Assembly (NCBI GenBank): GCA_037954325.1
Contig: JBBMNZ010000001.1
Coordinates: 22,425,258 to 22,489,257, forward strand
Origin: Fistularia commersonii
Lineage: Eukaryota; Chordata; Actinopteri; Syngnathiformes; Fistulariidae
Length of the DNA: 64,000 nt
Direction of reading: 5' to 3'
Part shown: positions 12,615 to 25,234 of the stretch, in pieces
Numbering within the stretch: the first letter of the stretch is position 1
Layout: the number at the start of each line of letters is the position of its first letter
Notes under the pieces: generated by a model
What the model saw: the letters and a program-made list of their open reading frames with translations, nothing else
What the model was told of the DNA's origin: nothing
The model's database searches: none
Position numbers and translations under genes: made by a program

Positions 12615-12631
12615 TTTTTTTTTTTTTTTTT
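12615..12631 (+). repeat. T(17) homopolymer
   Basis: Uninterrupted T run followed by GTTGCAG. Together they mimic a splice acceptor; the frame after it (MKVYQMWLLLL start, 71 codons) has no recognisable family. Confidence 0.9.
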
Positions 12632-13830
12632 GTTGCAGAAAAAATGAAAGTTTACCAGATGTGGCTTCTACTTCTGCCCAGAGGACGAAAACCGCACGTC
12701 CCGCTTGTTATCAAAGGGAGCCATGGCTGGCATGTTTTCAGCGCTTGTGTTGACGGGTTTTGGCGAAAGGTTTGGCAGGCGCTCACCTCTGCTCTCCAGC
12801 AAAAACGTGTCAGTATCCTGGTGAGCGCTGGGTTCATGTCGAGTAGAATTGTAGTCTGAGGAGTGACGCAAAAGCAGAATATACCTGTTTGGTTTTGTGT
12901 AATTTCCTTGCATTTTATCAATATACAGTAGCGTTTCCTGCCTCCCCCCTCTAGTAGCAGAGGATGCACGTAAACACAATTTTTAATGCTCATTAATACA
13001 TTTTGTTAAGTGTCAGGAGCACGAACCGTTAACATCAGGCTTCACAAAGGACAGGAAAAATGCGTTGGAGAGACAGAGTTATACCTGAGTGGAGCGGCGT
13101 AACCACGGAACCTTTGAATCAGGTACAAAATGCATTTGAATTGGATTTTTAATGTTCTTATTAGATGTCACGGAGCCTTGGACGGGGATAAAAGGTTGAC
13201 TGGCTGCAAGCGTGACAAGGGAGCATGGTTAAAAACATTATAAAAAGAAACACGGTAGGTAGGATAGGATGCTATAAAAGCACTTAAAACCCCTTTAAAA
13301 TAATTTAGGGATAAAAAAAAAGCCTTCACGTTATTCAAATCTACACCTAGTTGATTTACTCACTTTTACAGTTTAATGGACCAGAGAAAGTAAAAATACA
13401 ATTTACTCCCACTAAACAGTCAAGTGAAATTCAAGTGTATCTGAACCTAATATAGTAAAGCTTATAAGGAGTTTGTTGTCTATCATTTAAAAGACAGGTA
13501 GGTACAGTATGTGTTGCGTAAACGTAGCACAAAGCAAATATACCGTGAGAATATAGAATATACTACAAGTTATAAATATATTATATATATATAATTATAG
13601 GTGAGAAAGTAGCGGGAGACTTTTATTGGAATGACAATTGAGTTAAATTAAAGAGACCCTGGACAGCAGAGGTCATGAGGATGAAATAAAAGCGCCACTG
13701 ACAGACATCCTCGCCGTGAATAAACAGGACAAGCGGGGCACCGTCCGATGCCTGCGGTGATTCAAATGAGAATTGTGAAACAGCTTTATGAGCTAAAGGC
13801 ACATTGAATATTTAAAAATCAGCAGTTTTG
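12632..13830. other. Unique intergenic DNA
   Basis: No gene or element recognised. AT-rich with a short TATATATATA patch near 13580-13595. Confidence 0.5.
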
Positions 13831-13865
13831 CAGCTCCAGTGGCAGGCTGGACTTGAACCCAGAAA
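13831..13865 (-). repeat. Possible tRNA-like B-box fragment
   Basis: On the minus strand GGGTTCAAGTCCAGCC followed by GCCACTGGAGC matches a pol III B box (GGTTCRANNCC). No A box or cloverleaf is apparent, so this is at most a SINE remnant. Confidence 0.25.
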
Positions 13866-14621
13866 GAACAGAACTGTCTTTTCCAAAACTTTGTTTTGAA
13901 AATGGATCTAAAGCGAAAGAGGGCGCTCGCACTAACGCTCGGCACGTAGATATCGGTCAGATATATTTCCGAGAGACAGCGAGTTAAGGGGACGCCAATG
14001 GGACGATGATGGATTCGTATTACCGATAACTGATTCCAAAGGGAGACGTACACGCCGGCTCAAACCGGCTAAACACTGCGAGTGACAGTGACTGATGGTC
14101 ACAAGACGGAGGTGAAAGATTTCCACCATTAGTAGAAAACCGGTCAACCTGAAGTGGAGGGAATTCCACTCCTGTCCCCGAGAGAGCATCAAAACAAATT
14201 AGAGATTATAAATGAGAATACTATTAATGGTAGCGGAGAGAAAATGAGGTTTATTACACTTATCTTTGTATGATCTGGTAATGCATCATGTTAGGAATAA
14301 CTAGTGCCCAAGTATGATGCGTTCAAACTCTGTCCTAGAACTTCACGCTGTGTCGGGGATGATATATCCAGGTGAGGAAATAATTGTGGATATTAAGCCA
14401 AAACTGTTGTAATAATATATTTAGGATTTGACGCTTCTCAATCTGAGACAATCGGACGGAAATCATGTATTTATTGGCATGTGGATTTTTAAAAAAGTGG
14501 TGCAGCCATGTTGCAGCTTCACAAATGACAGTGATTATAATTTTGGTGAACTCTCCTCCAGCTCAGCACATGGCTCTGCTGTTCCCACACACGTTATATG
14601 CAGCATATACCACCTGTTTCA

Positions 14622-14652
<31 letters not shown>
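14622..14652. repeat. (CA)n microsatellite
   Basis: About 15 uninterrupted CA units after TTTCAT and before TATGAACAC. Confidence 0.95.
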
Positions 14653-14655
<3 letters not shown>

Positions 14656-15379
14656 GAACACAGGTTATTATAAGTCTGGTGTCGGTCTCTGGAAAAGGTA
14701 GTGTGATAACAGTCATTATGATTTCCGTGGGAGGAAACCGAGTCGTATTAGGGGAGTATGGAGATTCAATAAAAAAAAAAAAAAACAAGCACTTTCATTA
14801 ACAGGTGCGAAGCTTTGAAAATACATAAAAACGTGCTGATAGCCAGCACTCTCACACCTGTGCATGGGAAAATGGCTGCCTGGTAGCTCTGCAATTACTT
14901 TCGAGGAGTCCGACTCACGGAAAAAGCGTAGGGATGAATAAATGTCCATGTGTCTGTTTTATGGCAGAAAAGAGAAATGAAAAAAAAAATAGAAAAAGCT
15001 ATCTTGATCAGATATAAATACTCATTAGCCTGGTGTGGCTATATTTCACCACATCTGGCTCATACCAGATGTACCTATATGGAAATAAACAAAAATAGCA
15101 CATGAGCCAGTTGAATAAAGTGATTAAACTACATGAAAGGGTGAAAATAGAGGGTTGGTTTATCTGTAATTATGAAAAAGTCAAATTGAGCATGAATCAA
15201 ACCGTCAATAGAATGCGTATTTGTTCCTTCTCTTTGTTGTTAACACCGTCTTTGTTTACAGCGACATTTATTCTTCCGCACATCTTTTCCCTCTAATGGA
15301 AGCGATGCAAAGGCATGGCAGCGGCAGTGAGGTCTGGAGTCAGACGGATGGATGTGACACATTTAATGCATAACATGCT
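14653..15379. other. Unique intergenic DNA with small inverted repeat
   Basis: An A(15) run at 14771-14785 and an 8-bp perfect inverted repeat ACATCTGG / CCAGATGT with a 6-base loop at 15051-15072. No gene seen. Confidence 0.5.
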
Positions 15380-16080
15380 ACCAGTGAGGGGCTTTTGAAT
15401 GGGTAGATTTTTGAAATGTGCCAGAGTGGCTCCCCACTGAGCGGTAAGCTAGGACTTTGATGTATCGCTCTGTAATGTGGTTGTTATCCATAATCGGCTT
15501 GAATTCGGGAGGTGCTGCGGCTGAAAGAGAGGTACGGGAGAAACGCGCTATTGTGGTATGTTGGAAATCAAACTGTCTGGCGAATCCAAACCCCTCCACC
15601 CTTGCCAACTGCAACCAGAACTAAGCGCTCAGGAAATCTGACAACGCGGGTTCACATAAACGCCAAGGAGTGTTTTTATCGTGCGTCATTTAAATCCAGT
15701 AAACTTTACCTCGCGCCTCAATTGCTCATGTGAATCTCTCTTTCGGCATTTATTATTATTATGCCTTTTTAATCTTGTTTTTTTCCATAATTACGCGAGG
15801 CTGTTGTGAGCGGCCGGAGGCCGCCAAAAGTTTGCACTGCACGCAATTTGAGTTCTTGCGAAGACTATGGAGGTGAGAGGGCAGAAGCGTTGATAAATTA
15901 TGAACTCCATTATCGAGCGAAATGGGCTAGTGATAATGGCATTTTCATTTTGCACAGCCAAACAATGCCGTTTCTCAAAGATGACCATGGACGCGTAGAC
16001 ATCTCAATTCACAATAATTTCAGGTGGCTCGGCAAAACTAGAAGTCATTATGCCGCTCCGTATTAGCGCTCATCTGTACG
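15380..16080. promoter_or_regulatory. Candidate regulatory block
   Basis: Repeat-free. Contains CCATAATTACGCG near 15785, TTGATAAATTATG near 15890, CCATTATCGAGC, GTGATAATGG, a SOX-like AACAATG near 15961 and CACAATAATTTC. Open frames of 65-86 codons occur on both strands across the same bases, which argues against either being real. Regulatory role inferred. Confidence 0.25.
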
Positions 16081-17751
16081 CTTCAGCAGATATTGTACAT
16101 TACTTGCAATACGTATGCGGTAATGAGTATACTTTGATGATGCTCTCAGAGCTCCTAAAACCATCTGATAGCCCACCTTGCGTAAAATAAATAAAGCCAA
16201 GCACCCCGGATGTGATTGTCGCTCTGGAGATCTACAATATTACCATCCAGCCTGTGCTTATAGTTTTAATTTAGCAGTTGTAATTTGCTTATGCAGGCCT
16301 CTGCTGATTCCAGGTACTTTGTTGCGCCAACAGTTTTTAATATAGCGTGGATTACCCACTGTGCTTGTTTATGGCGCCCAGACAGGAATGGAAATCAAAC
16401 GTGAGCCTCGTTGAAATTAAAGATCGAGCAAGCGGAGGGGATGGCTGGCGAGAGCGCCGCCGGTGACGGATAGGATTGAGGGAAATAGATGAGATAGTGG
16501 GCGTGATTGTGGGAGGGGTGTGTTTGTAAAGGAGAGTGATCAAACTGCGAAAAAAAGGGCCAAAATATAAAATTGAATGCGACCGACTCTCTGACATTAG
16601 CTGGGCTGTAATGGTTAGGTTTGAGTGGCCATCTTCATTGAAGCTCGCCAGAGTGAATGGATGTGTTCTAGTTATGCGTCATTACGAGGGGAAGAGCTGT
16701 CCACGTCCTGCTGGGAAAAGATGCCCTCTGCTTTCACACCAAGCAGAGTAGTTCACAAAATAACAGCATACCAAGTCTGTGCCCCCCCTCTTGCTTTGAC
16801 AGGGGGGCTCATACGATGCGCCTCGTGGAAAAGGATACGCCTCCATTTAAACTTAAAAGCAGGCATCTAATTCACGGCTTACAAGAGAAGTCATAATAGC
16901 GCGCCGTTAGAAGATAGCGGCGGAGGGATGGGTGTCAGCATACATGAAAAACCCTCGAGATTACAATGGTAAAACATACAATTTAATATTTTTCAGCCGG
17001 AAAAAAAGGCGCAAGATTTTACATTTTAATCATGAGACAAGTCTCAAATTGTGAAAATAGGAGGGGGGGAAATAACAACAAGAGAGGTTTTCTTCTGGCT
17101 CACATCAGCCTCCCCACGCATCATCAATCTGTATTGTGAGGAGCTCCGGAGGTTTTTTTTTTTTTCATCAAGATCTTATCCACTTCAGAGGTTCAACAGA
17201 TTAGTGATCCGCCGGGGTGCGATGGCTTTTCAGCGCCGTGCTTTACGTCCAATTTGAAGTGTCTAAGAGCATTCTTGTCATTAGTGTTTACTCAAGACTG
17301 TTAGGGAGTGTGGCATTAAAGACAAATAAAAGCACATCAGCCGTGTTGATCTTTTTCTCCAAAGGCTCTGGAGAAACAGGCCCGACATTTTATCTTGGCA
17401 GATAGCAGTTTCAGAGGTTATGGATAGGCCAGCTCGTCAGTGCTATTATTTACCAATGGACCAGAATGTCAGCCCCCCTCTATATACTTCTTTGCTTTTC
17501 CACTCCGTGCTGTTTGCTCCCTGCTTTTGTGTGAGGTGGGACTTTATGGGGGAGGGGGGTCGAGGGTTGGCGGCGGGAGAAAATATTTCTGTATCGCCAT
17601 CAGAGGATCAATGGAGACGTGTTTACTTGTCTGCAGGCACAGTGTTCACTCCATAATAATGGATATTAAACAGCTTGTTGACTGAGTGCTTTTGCCCTGG
17701 TCACTTGTCAGTCCCTAAGACACTTTTAGACAGCGAAGACACACACGCATG

Positions 17752-17753
<2 letters not shown>
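16081..17753. other. Unique intergenic DNA
   Basis: No recognised gene or transposon. Includes a T run near 17152-17165. Parts of 16400-16900 and 17200-17400 have enhancer-like mixed composition, but no strong motif cluster was seen. Confidence 0.45.
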
Positions 17754-17830
<77 letters not shown>

Positions 17831-17836
17831 GCGCGC
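17754..17836. repeat. Long (CA)n tract ending in (CG)n
   Basis: About 37 CA units followed without a break by GCGCGCGC. The whole 83 bases alternate purine and pyrimidine. This is the longest such tract in the window and a strong Z-DNA candidate. Confidence 0.95.
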
Positions 17837-20522
17837 TGTCTGGTTAGCACAGACACCTCCAGCTCAGCGGTATCTGTCAGACTGTAGGCCGGGGCGGCAC
17901 CCCCTCTTCCTCCCGCTACACAAAGGGGGACATGTTGGGTCAATGAGATTCTCGGTAATTAAACTGAAAGGGGTCATTTTCAGTGCACACCCCAACGCCC
18001 TCCAAGTTTAAGAGGCAGGTCGGACCATCTCGGCCCCTGGACACACTCGGTGAGCACTTTCAGCGGGAGGACTTGCTTGGATTTTCTAAAAGGGAAAGAT
18101 TGATTGGTGGAGAATATATATTTGAGTAAGGGACAATACCGTGAAAGGTAGCCATTATCAGGAATCAATAGACAACAAGAAGCCCAGAGAAAATTCCTGA
18201 TAATGGACACCTTGAAGGGGCAAAAGGCCACTTATACCGCAGACACACAATTAAGACAAACAAAACAAACCCACATGATATATTTATACACATATATCTA
18301 CTTCCACCTGGTTAGTTGTGCTCATATCAACATAAAGATTTCCATCTTACGTGATGGGCTTTGTCTGTCAGATTCAACTGGAAGCGCTGAGCTGATTGGT
18401 AAATGGGATGTGACACGAGCATATGAGGATGAGGTGCCTGAATTTTTAATAGGGTTTTTCATTCCTAACAGGCAGCAGAATGTGGAACTGGGTGTGTGTG
18501 CATGTGTGTGTGTTTTGTTGCTGGCTGTGATGGCGACGCATGACTATATGATGCACACGCACACATTTTAAATTACTTTTATATCGACACATGCTGTCAA
18601 GTGTTACGGTACAAACCACCGCTGCTGACGGCCTCTCTGTCGCAGCGTTATAACCGATGGGTTCATGTGTTACGGCGAACAGACAGATATTGGTATATAA
18701 GGAATTAATGGGTACCCTGTGGCCTATTAGGCCGATGTTTAGAATCCTAATCAGTAGAAAACTCTTATATTAAGATAGTCTCACGATTAACGTTTTCGGC
18801 CAACAGTTATACCTCGCATAAACTCAACTTTACAAGTGTTGAGCCTGGGAGGGGGGGGTTTAATATGTTGCCGGGGTCACAATCCATCACAGAGACCTGC
18901 TGAACATCAGCACAGTCAAGTATGTCCTCCAAGCCCCCTCCAGTTATGCAGAGTGAACCTTCCCTTTTGTTTTTAATTATGACTTCTCTCTTCCTCCTTA
19001 ATCCAAACCGTTCTTCATAGCTGTCTCTCATGCGGAGCGATTTTTTCTGCTCGAACCTCAATAAAACAGGAACCCGCGGTCGCACTGTGGTGGTGCAGCG
19101 ACTTCAGGGAATGTAGAGTTCGGTTTCCTGAGCGGTGCGACGGGAGTTGCAGAATGAAAAGGCCGGGTTTGTTTTACATAAAGGCTGCAGCCATCGGGAC
19201 TCAGCAGGGCTGACGGAGAGTAGCTCTCTGGGCTCGATAAATCACGACCTGCATTCATTCATTCAGCGCATTAAGACCCAGACACACATTTCTCTCCCCG
19301 CCAGCTCTGCTGACTCCTCATTTCTGCTTCTGTTTAATATCTGACCTCAGATGAGCACCCGCCTTCAGACAGAGAGGAAGTGAGACGGAAACAAGGCCAA
19401 TACCAAGATGTAACGCAAATGGGTTGCTAGTTTTAACTACATATTCAAAAAATCCGCGAGAGACTTACATATATTCGGGATTTCCTTCACTGTTGTTATG
19501 CAAATATGAAGATTTGGGTTATTGAGATAAGCCCTGGGTTTCTGTCTGTCCTTTGAAACACTACCCAACACATTTCTGTACATCTGTCATGAATATCAGC
19601 TATTTAAGCAAATCTAAACATTATATTTCAGGGCAGGGGTGTCTTTTATAGGTGCTATTTATGACCACAAACATACTTAAGTATCAGCCCTTGGGTTCTG
19701 TGAAAGCCCTTCATTAATACATCATTTCAAGTTAATGAAACAAGACAGTGGGTATGAGCCAAGACGATGTCGGTGAAGTTGGTTTTGTTGTCAGGAAGCC
19801 AATTGTTTTATAATATCACGTCAACATAATTTCTACCAGTATTTTCTTATTTTTACAATAGTGTGTTCACTTTAACTTCCTTGTGGTAGAACGTCCCCCG
19901 TTGATGAGCAGTAAGGAGTGTCGAGGCATGCCTTTTTCAAACTTTTGGACGGGGCTATCTCTTGTCTTCGTTTCCTTTGGGCTGGTCTCTTCAGGGGGTT
20001 GCTGCTGCCAATCATCTGCCTCTATCCAACCCTCTCTTCTGCATCCTCTTCTCTCTCACCATCCAGAAATCTCCTCTTTGGTCATCCTGTGGGTCTCCTG
20101 CAACCTCAGCATCCTCCTAATTCCCAAAGAGAACCTTCACATCTTCATCTCTGACCTTTTGAATCTTGCAGTATATTACAAAACGCACTTTTGAAATCAT
20201 TTTGTACAACTGGCCTACAACATGCTTGTTTTGCAATTGCCTTTACTTTAACTTGAAGATAAGAATACACCTTATTAAAATAATTAAAATAGTTTTTCGG
20301 ATAACGCAAAAACTTAGCCATATGTTGAATAAGGAGTTGATTTAGGCAGAAAAAATGTCAAAAATAACTATTTAAGACGGTAACGATAGCTATATAGATA
20401 TCTATCTATATTAATAGAAAAACATCTCTCAGAAAAAGGCCAGCATTACATGCAGAAGTTAGCTGTATTATAGATCCACACACTATCAAAGTGTGTGTTT
20501 TTCTTTTTTCTCTTTCTTTCAG
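17837..20522. other. Unique intergenic DNA
   Basis: No gene or named repeat. An interrupted GT tract lies near 18492-18514 and an odd palindrome GGCCTATTAGGCC at 18721-18733. The stretch from 19140 to 19340 and the region around 19900-20190 have open frames of 69-103 codons without family resemblance. Confidence 0.45.
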
Positions 20523-20564
20523 GTGAATGGACGACTCCCTTTGGGTTTAATGGAATTCATAGTG
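20523..20564 (+). CDS. Candidate 42-nt micro-exon, unidentified
   Basis: A long pyrimidine tract runs from about 20497 and ends CTTTCTTTCAG at 20522, a near-ideal splice acceptor. The next GT that fits a donor is GTG|GTGAGT at 20564/20565. The enclosed 42 bases are a multiple of three and open in two frames, one reading VNGRLPLGLMEFIV and another EWTTPFGFNGIHS. I do not recognise either peptide. Strong splice signals at both ends plus length divisible by three are what a symmetric alternative exon in a large intron would look like. Pyrimidine tracts are common in this DNA, so chance remains the simpler explanation. Confidence 0.22.
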
Positions 20565-21668
20565 GTGAGTGACAGGAATTGAAAAGGCTGGAGAAAATGG
20601 AGTGGTAAAAGGGGGCATTAAGGGTAGCCACAGAGATCGGGGGGGGGGTTGTCTGACTGACACCTGCTGGTGTTTGTGACACGTAAGCACAAATGCACAC
20701 TTAGAGATATTTAGGGAAAAGATAACGCAGCTGTAGTATGTGCGTATAAAAAATGTGAAAAACTAAAAAAGAATAGCTTCTTCTGGGTACTCACACATAA
20801 TTGTACTATATCAAAATCAAAATGTCACATATTAGTTGGGGTAAATAGTGCAAAGGCTTGCGATCACAGTTTCCATGAAATACGGGTAAAGAGGGCCGCA
20901 GCCTCTGATTAAAGATGCGCGCAGGTTCAACGCTGTTCGGTTTTCTCTTTGCACTGCGTTGTATATTTGTCCTCATACTAAAGGCATAACTGATTATGGG
21001 ATAGCAGCCACTTATTCCTGTCATTTTCCATTCTCTTTAGCCAGGGCTAAAGGAAGACAAAAGGCTGTGGTCTCTTCTGCCCTTGAAAAAATATCAAAAA
21101 ATAAAATAAATAAAAAAGAAAGACCTCTGCACCATTCATAACAATTTAACAATGCTGCAAGGAAAAACAGAGGGAACAAAAATCAGTAGCAGTCAACAGC
21201 TTCTGGCAGATGTTACTTCTGGAAACACTTGGGAGACAGACGTTGGTTTTTATTTATTTTCCTAAAGGGATGGTAATCATGGTTTGGTCTAAAATAAACA
21301 GTTTTGGTCTCTGCGAGTGTTCTGGATGGGCAGCCGTCTGGATTCCTCACACATTAAGCAGACAGCGGGCGGCGATAAGCGCAGGCCTCCATTGTTATTA
21401 ATTTGTTATTTCGCTTCTGTTTGGTTCCTGGCTGGATTATCATGTTGAACACACAGTCCAAATTCCACTGTAAACACTGGCAATTAATCTCCTCATTGGT
21501 TGCCCCCCACCCTCGAATGACTGTTTTACATAAAGCTGATCAAATTAAGTTGTTTGCAGTGACCAAATTCTGTTGTCAGTTTGTCTGGTAATGCCACAAC
21601 ATAATTTACAGATAGATAAATGTGATTTGTGTAGTGGTTACTCTCGCCAACCATCACCAGTAGGAGTG
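20565..21668. other. Unique intergenic DNA
   Basis: No gene or repeat recognised. A SOX/homeodomain-like patch, TCCATTGTTATTAATTTG, lies near 21388-21406. A G run of 10 lies near 20639-20648. Confidence 0.45.
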
Positions 21669-21699
21669 TTTTTTTTTTTTTTTTTTTTCTTTTTTTTTA
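21669..21699 (+). repeat. Poly-T tract
   Basis: About 30 T with one C interruption. On the minus strand this would be a poly-A tail, but no retroposed body is recognisable next to it. Confidence 0.9.
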
Positions 21700-21739
21700 G
21701 TAATCCTCTTGCATGTCTCACATGAAGCCGACATTCTCA

Positions 21740-22062
21740 GCTGGAGCGCTGAACCAGAGTGGGTGTGCACAACAGCAAACAGCCGGTGTGATTTATATTA
21801 GAGTAATCCTTTAATTGCTCCATGGAAAAATGTCTATACCATATTAAGCAATTCAATACAGCCAGTTAATGGAAAGGCAGAGGGATATCATGCTTTGCAT
21901 AAAACCTCTAAAGCCAGCGCTTTGCAAATGTGGTCTGCCATTTTCATTTTGATCACAGTGACATATTCACATCCCTGGTAATCCCCTACCTATTCTAGGG
22001 CCGGCGCTGAAGATGATCATTACCCTCGAGAGGGCTTGGCATTTTACTATACAGTGTAGAAA
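21740..22062. promoter_or_regulatory. Candidate enhancer-like block with two octamer-like sites
   Basis: Repeat-free. TGCTTTGCAT at 21891-21900 and GCTTTGCAAATG at 21919-21930 each match the POU octamer ATGCAAAT (either strand) at seven of eight bases and lie within 40 bases of each other. CTTTAATTGCTCC and AAGCAATTC, CCAGTTAATGG and TTTTGATCACAG add homeodomain and other motif types. Regulatory role is inferred. Confidence 0.3.
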
Positions 22063-22514
22063 CATCACGGTTTGAGGATGGTCGTATTTGGACTCGTGTT
22101 TATTGTGGAGAGTAAAACGAATGCCTCGCCAAGTATCGGAGGCGTAAACGTCCGAGAAGTTTTTGTCGGCCCGACCGCCACGTCTCCACTGGATTCATTT
22201 AGTGTAAACGACAAATTCACATTTAAATACCGTATTATCATGAATAATCTCACATCGCACACTCAAGTGTAGAGAGGAACAGCAAAAATTGATACGGTGA
22301 CAGCTTAACACGTATTTTGCGACTCATTGTTTTTGGCCTGGTTGTGATTTACGCGACAACTAGCGTGGTTAAGGAACAGCTCAAATCTTATGGCTTCAAT
22401 ACTATTATGCCTTTCTTGTGGAATACATCTGACAGACTTCTGCAGGCCCCTTGTGATGGCCTGAAGGGACACTGAGAATAAATGAAGACATCAGTAGCTG
22501 TATTGGCATATGTT
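22063..22514. other. Unique DNA open on both strands at its left end
   Basis: Bases 22065-22272 are open on both strands for about 65 codons, with fairly high CpG. This is compatible with slowly evolving non-coding DNA as much as with an exon. No known domain. Confidence 0.35.
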
Positions 22515-22530
22515 TTTTTTTTTTTTTTTA
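22515..22530 (+). repeat. T homopolymer
   Basis: About 16-17 T after GCATATG and before AAGAGGATG. Confidence 0.85.
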
Positions 22531-23381
22531 AGAGGATGACTGACAAAAACAAAGGATGTATGGGCGGAGTGCCTAAAAAAGCAGCCGACCCGCATCTGCA
22601 TAGCAAACCCTGTCATGTCACAATGAAAGTTTTGACAACATACAAAGACACGGTGATGGAAAGCAGTACACCGCGAGTGCCGTTTGAAGATGCGCGACGC
22701 TCTCCTGGGAGAAGGCTGTCTAAGTGGTGGACTTCTTTTTGCTAATGTTGTTCGGAGGTACATAATTTGACCCGGATGTTTTGAAATCATCAGATTTTCG
22801 TATGTATGTGATGCATAATGAGCCCCAATTAAAGCGCCTCCTACTTCCCTTAACATTTCAGAAAAATACAGTTCTCTTTGTTAACAGAATGTTGTGAAAC
22901 AGGTTTTCTTGCTATTTTCTACGTGTCTATACATACAATCTGGCACAGGTTCTTTATTCCAAAGTGAAAACACCCATATTTGTTGAGTTTGAAAGTAAAA
23001 CAGTCGGGCGCAAGACAATGAACTCTAGAGACATGTTTGATCATGACTTTAAACAAATCCAGGACAAAAAAAAAAACGGACAATGACTGCTATGAGAGCA
23101 GTGGCTTATTGACACCATTTGGCTGTTGACACATAAACTGTCCATTGTCAAGGCCAACAGGCGGCCATCGTCTGCATTGATCACCATGTGAATCAAGCTT
23201 AGCCACGGTCCAACCGGGCTTTCTCATCAGCCAAGCGCCTCTGATCCCTGCAGGACTCGGGGTGCGCGGGGTCACGGCAGCGGGCACCCTGGCCCACAGC
23301 GAAGGTCAGGGGGGGTTTACTCGGGTTTGTGTGCAAACAAAAGGCAGCGAATGCAGTCGGTGAGACTTGGAGGGCAGATGG

Positions 23382-23387
<6 letters not shown>
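22531..23387. other. Unique intergenic DNA
   Basis: No gene-like sequence or known element. Confidence 0.45.

Positions 23388-23413
<26 letters not shown>
23388..23413 (+). repeat. A(26) homopolymer
   Basis: Uninterrupted A run. It could be the tail of a retroposed copy, but no recognisable body lies immediately upstream. Confidence 0.9.
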
Positions 23414-23507
23414 CGTGCTCAGTTCATTGAGCCTAATTCAAACCTCAGTGGGCAGAAGATACTCAAGTTTGATCTTAATTCAATAAAAGCAGGCATCGCT
23501 AATATAA

Positions 23508-23576
23508 AGTGGCAGGAAGTTGGACTCGAACCTTCGTCCTTGCATTCAAGTAGCCAAGCTACTAAAAATATTTGAT
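23508..23576 (-). repeat. tRNA-like SINE head remnant
   Basis: On the minus strand TTTAGTAGCTTGGCTACTT leads to AGGTTCGAGTCCAACTTCC, a perfect B box with an A-box-like TAGCTTGGC about 32 bases upstream. A B box plus a plausible A box and no intact cloverleaf point to a SINE remnant, not a tRNA gene. Confidence 0.4.
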
Positions 23577-24379
23577 GTGAATAGACTCACCACACCCGCT
23601 GGATGCCTTTGCAGTACTGGAAAAATCGAGTTTATCAGGCTATCCATTCGAAAATGAGCCTAAATGACATAATAATGATGTAAATACTTATTATTGAGCA
23701 CTGTCTGCTTAAGGTGCAGACCGGTTTGTGTGTCTGTATTCATATCAACATATAAATGATCCAACAGGCCTGCACCTTATACAAGTGTCCCGTTGCTGTT
23801 GTGTTCAGTGCAGTCATATCAGCCCGTTTAGTGTAACAACAGCGTACCTACATTTGTTTCTATCTTTTTTTTTATTTTTTCAATTTGATACGTACAAAGT
23901 TCAAATCCAATCGGCTCAAGCATTGAAGGTTCCTTCCAAAAGTGGGGAAATAATGTAGTGCCAGATTCCAAATGGATGATTGAACAACCCAAAAATATAT
24001 TAAAAAGTGAATTGGCACTGAGTTTAAAGGTGCATAGAGCTAAGGGTAACACAAACAATGATTTAGCATGTATATTTTGTCTCTACTTAGGCTAATGGTA
24101 CCACTACGCAATAGCTGCTTGGCGGGAACACAAAAAATCACTTACTATAAGATTTCACAGAAATGTCTAAAAGCCAGAAATGATGAAGTGATGATATTTT
24201 ACATCCAGAGGAGCCAAGGTCAAATTCAGTTTCCTTTCGTAAGGATCTGCAATGTTCCCTTTCTATTCACTGCCATTTCAATAACACATTGAGGGAATAA
24301 TAATGATAAGCTCCTTGTCACATAAAAGGCACTTAGACTCTTTCATTACATTTCTGTAGAGTCTGCACTGTATATAATA
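23577..24379. other. Unique AT-rich intergenic DNA
   Basis: Nothing recognised. Confidence 0.45.
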
Positions 24380-24740
24380 TTTTCATACGCGCCCGGGCAA
24401 AAATGATACAACTGGACTGGTTGTACGAGGGACACAAACCGCCACGCGATAATTATGGTTTTATTCACTCTGACAGGCTACGGTGATACCGGCGAGCACG
24501 AGGTTCACGGTGGAAATGACTTTGTTAGATTTTTGCCACTGAAAAAGAGCAGATTAGCGACCGCCCGGCTCCCTTAATGTTTTCCTCTTATCTGCCGTCA
24601 TCAGGAGCTTGTTAAATAAAATGGCAAGCACCTTAAACGGGACGAGTGGAAGTCTTACAGTTTCCACCGGGTATCTCTGTGGCCCCCTGCAACCTTAAAG
24701 TGCACTTTAATTTTTTTGGAGCTTTTTGCGCGGCGGCAGA
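24380..24740. promoter_or_regulatory. Candidate regulatory block
   Basis: Repeat-free with raised CpG, ATAATTAT at 24449-24456, GTTTTATTCAC, GAGCAGATTAGCG and CCCTTAATG. Enhancer-like composition; conservation unknown. Confidence 0.25.
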
Positions 24741-24989
24741 GCTCGATTCAGTGCGCGCACAATGTCGTTTTTTTGCAGCTCTGAGGTAAAGATCTCAATC
24801 TGCGGGGGGGATGAGTAAGAGCAAGAGAGGCCAGGAAGACAAAGGATTCAGGCCGGGGGACGGGGATCTCATATTTAGCTGGTGATTGCACTCAGGGTAG
24901 ACAATAAGTAAGATTCATTAGGTCATTTTTTACTTGCGTCTGCCAAGATCGGGAATGAAATGTTAAATGTTTCATGGGCGAAGAAAAGG

Positions 24990-25182
24990 GCAGAATTTGT
25001 CTTTGTGTTTGCGATCACGGAAAGGGAAGAGGGGTAAGGGTAGAGCGGGAATTAGATAGGCAGGGAGATATAAAACAAAGAAAATAAGAAATGATGGGAC
25101 GAGAAGAAAGCGAGGGGGAACACTGGAAGCAAAGTCTGCGAGGAGAGGAAATGTTAGGGGAGATGAAAAAACACAGGAGGGA

Positions 25183-25234
<52 letters not shown>

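Noticed and set aside
12615..12859. Exon starting after T(17)GTTGCAG with a 71-codon frame
   Set aside because: The T run is a homopolymer, the peptide is unrecognised and a 113-codon frame runs on the opposite strand over the same bases.
17701..17943. Cys-Val / Thr-His repeat proteins over (CA)n tracts
   Set aside because: Pure translation of a dinucleotide repeat; the same occurs at 14.6, 40.2, 40.7 and 48.6 kb.
23508..23576. Functional tRNA gene on the minus strand
   Set aside because: B box is perfect and an A-box-like word exists, but no acceptor stem or cloverleaf can be folded by eye; better read as a SINE remnant.
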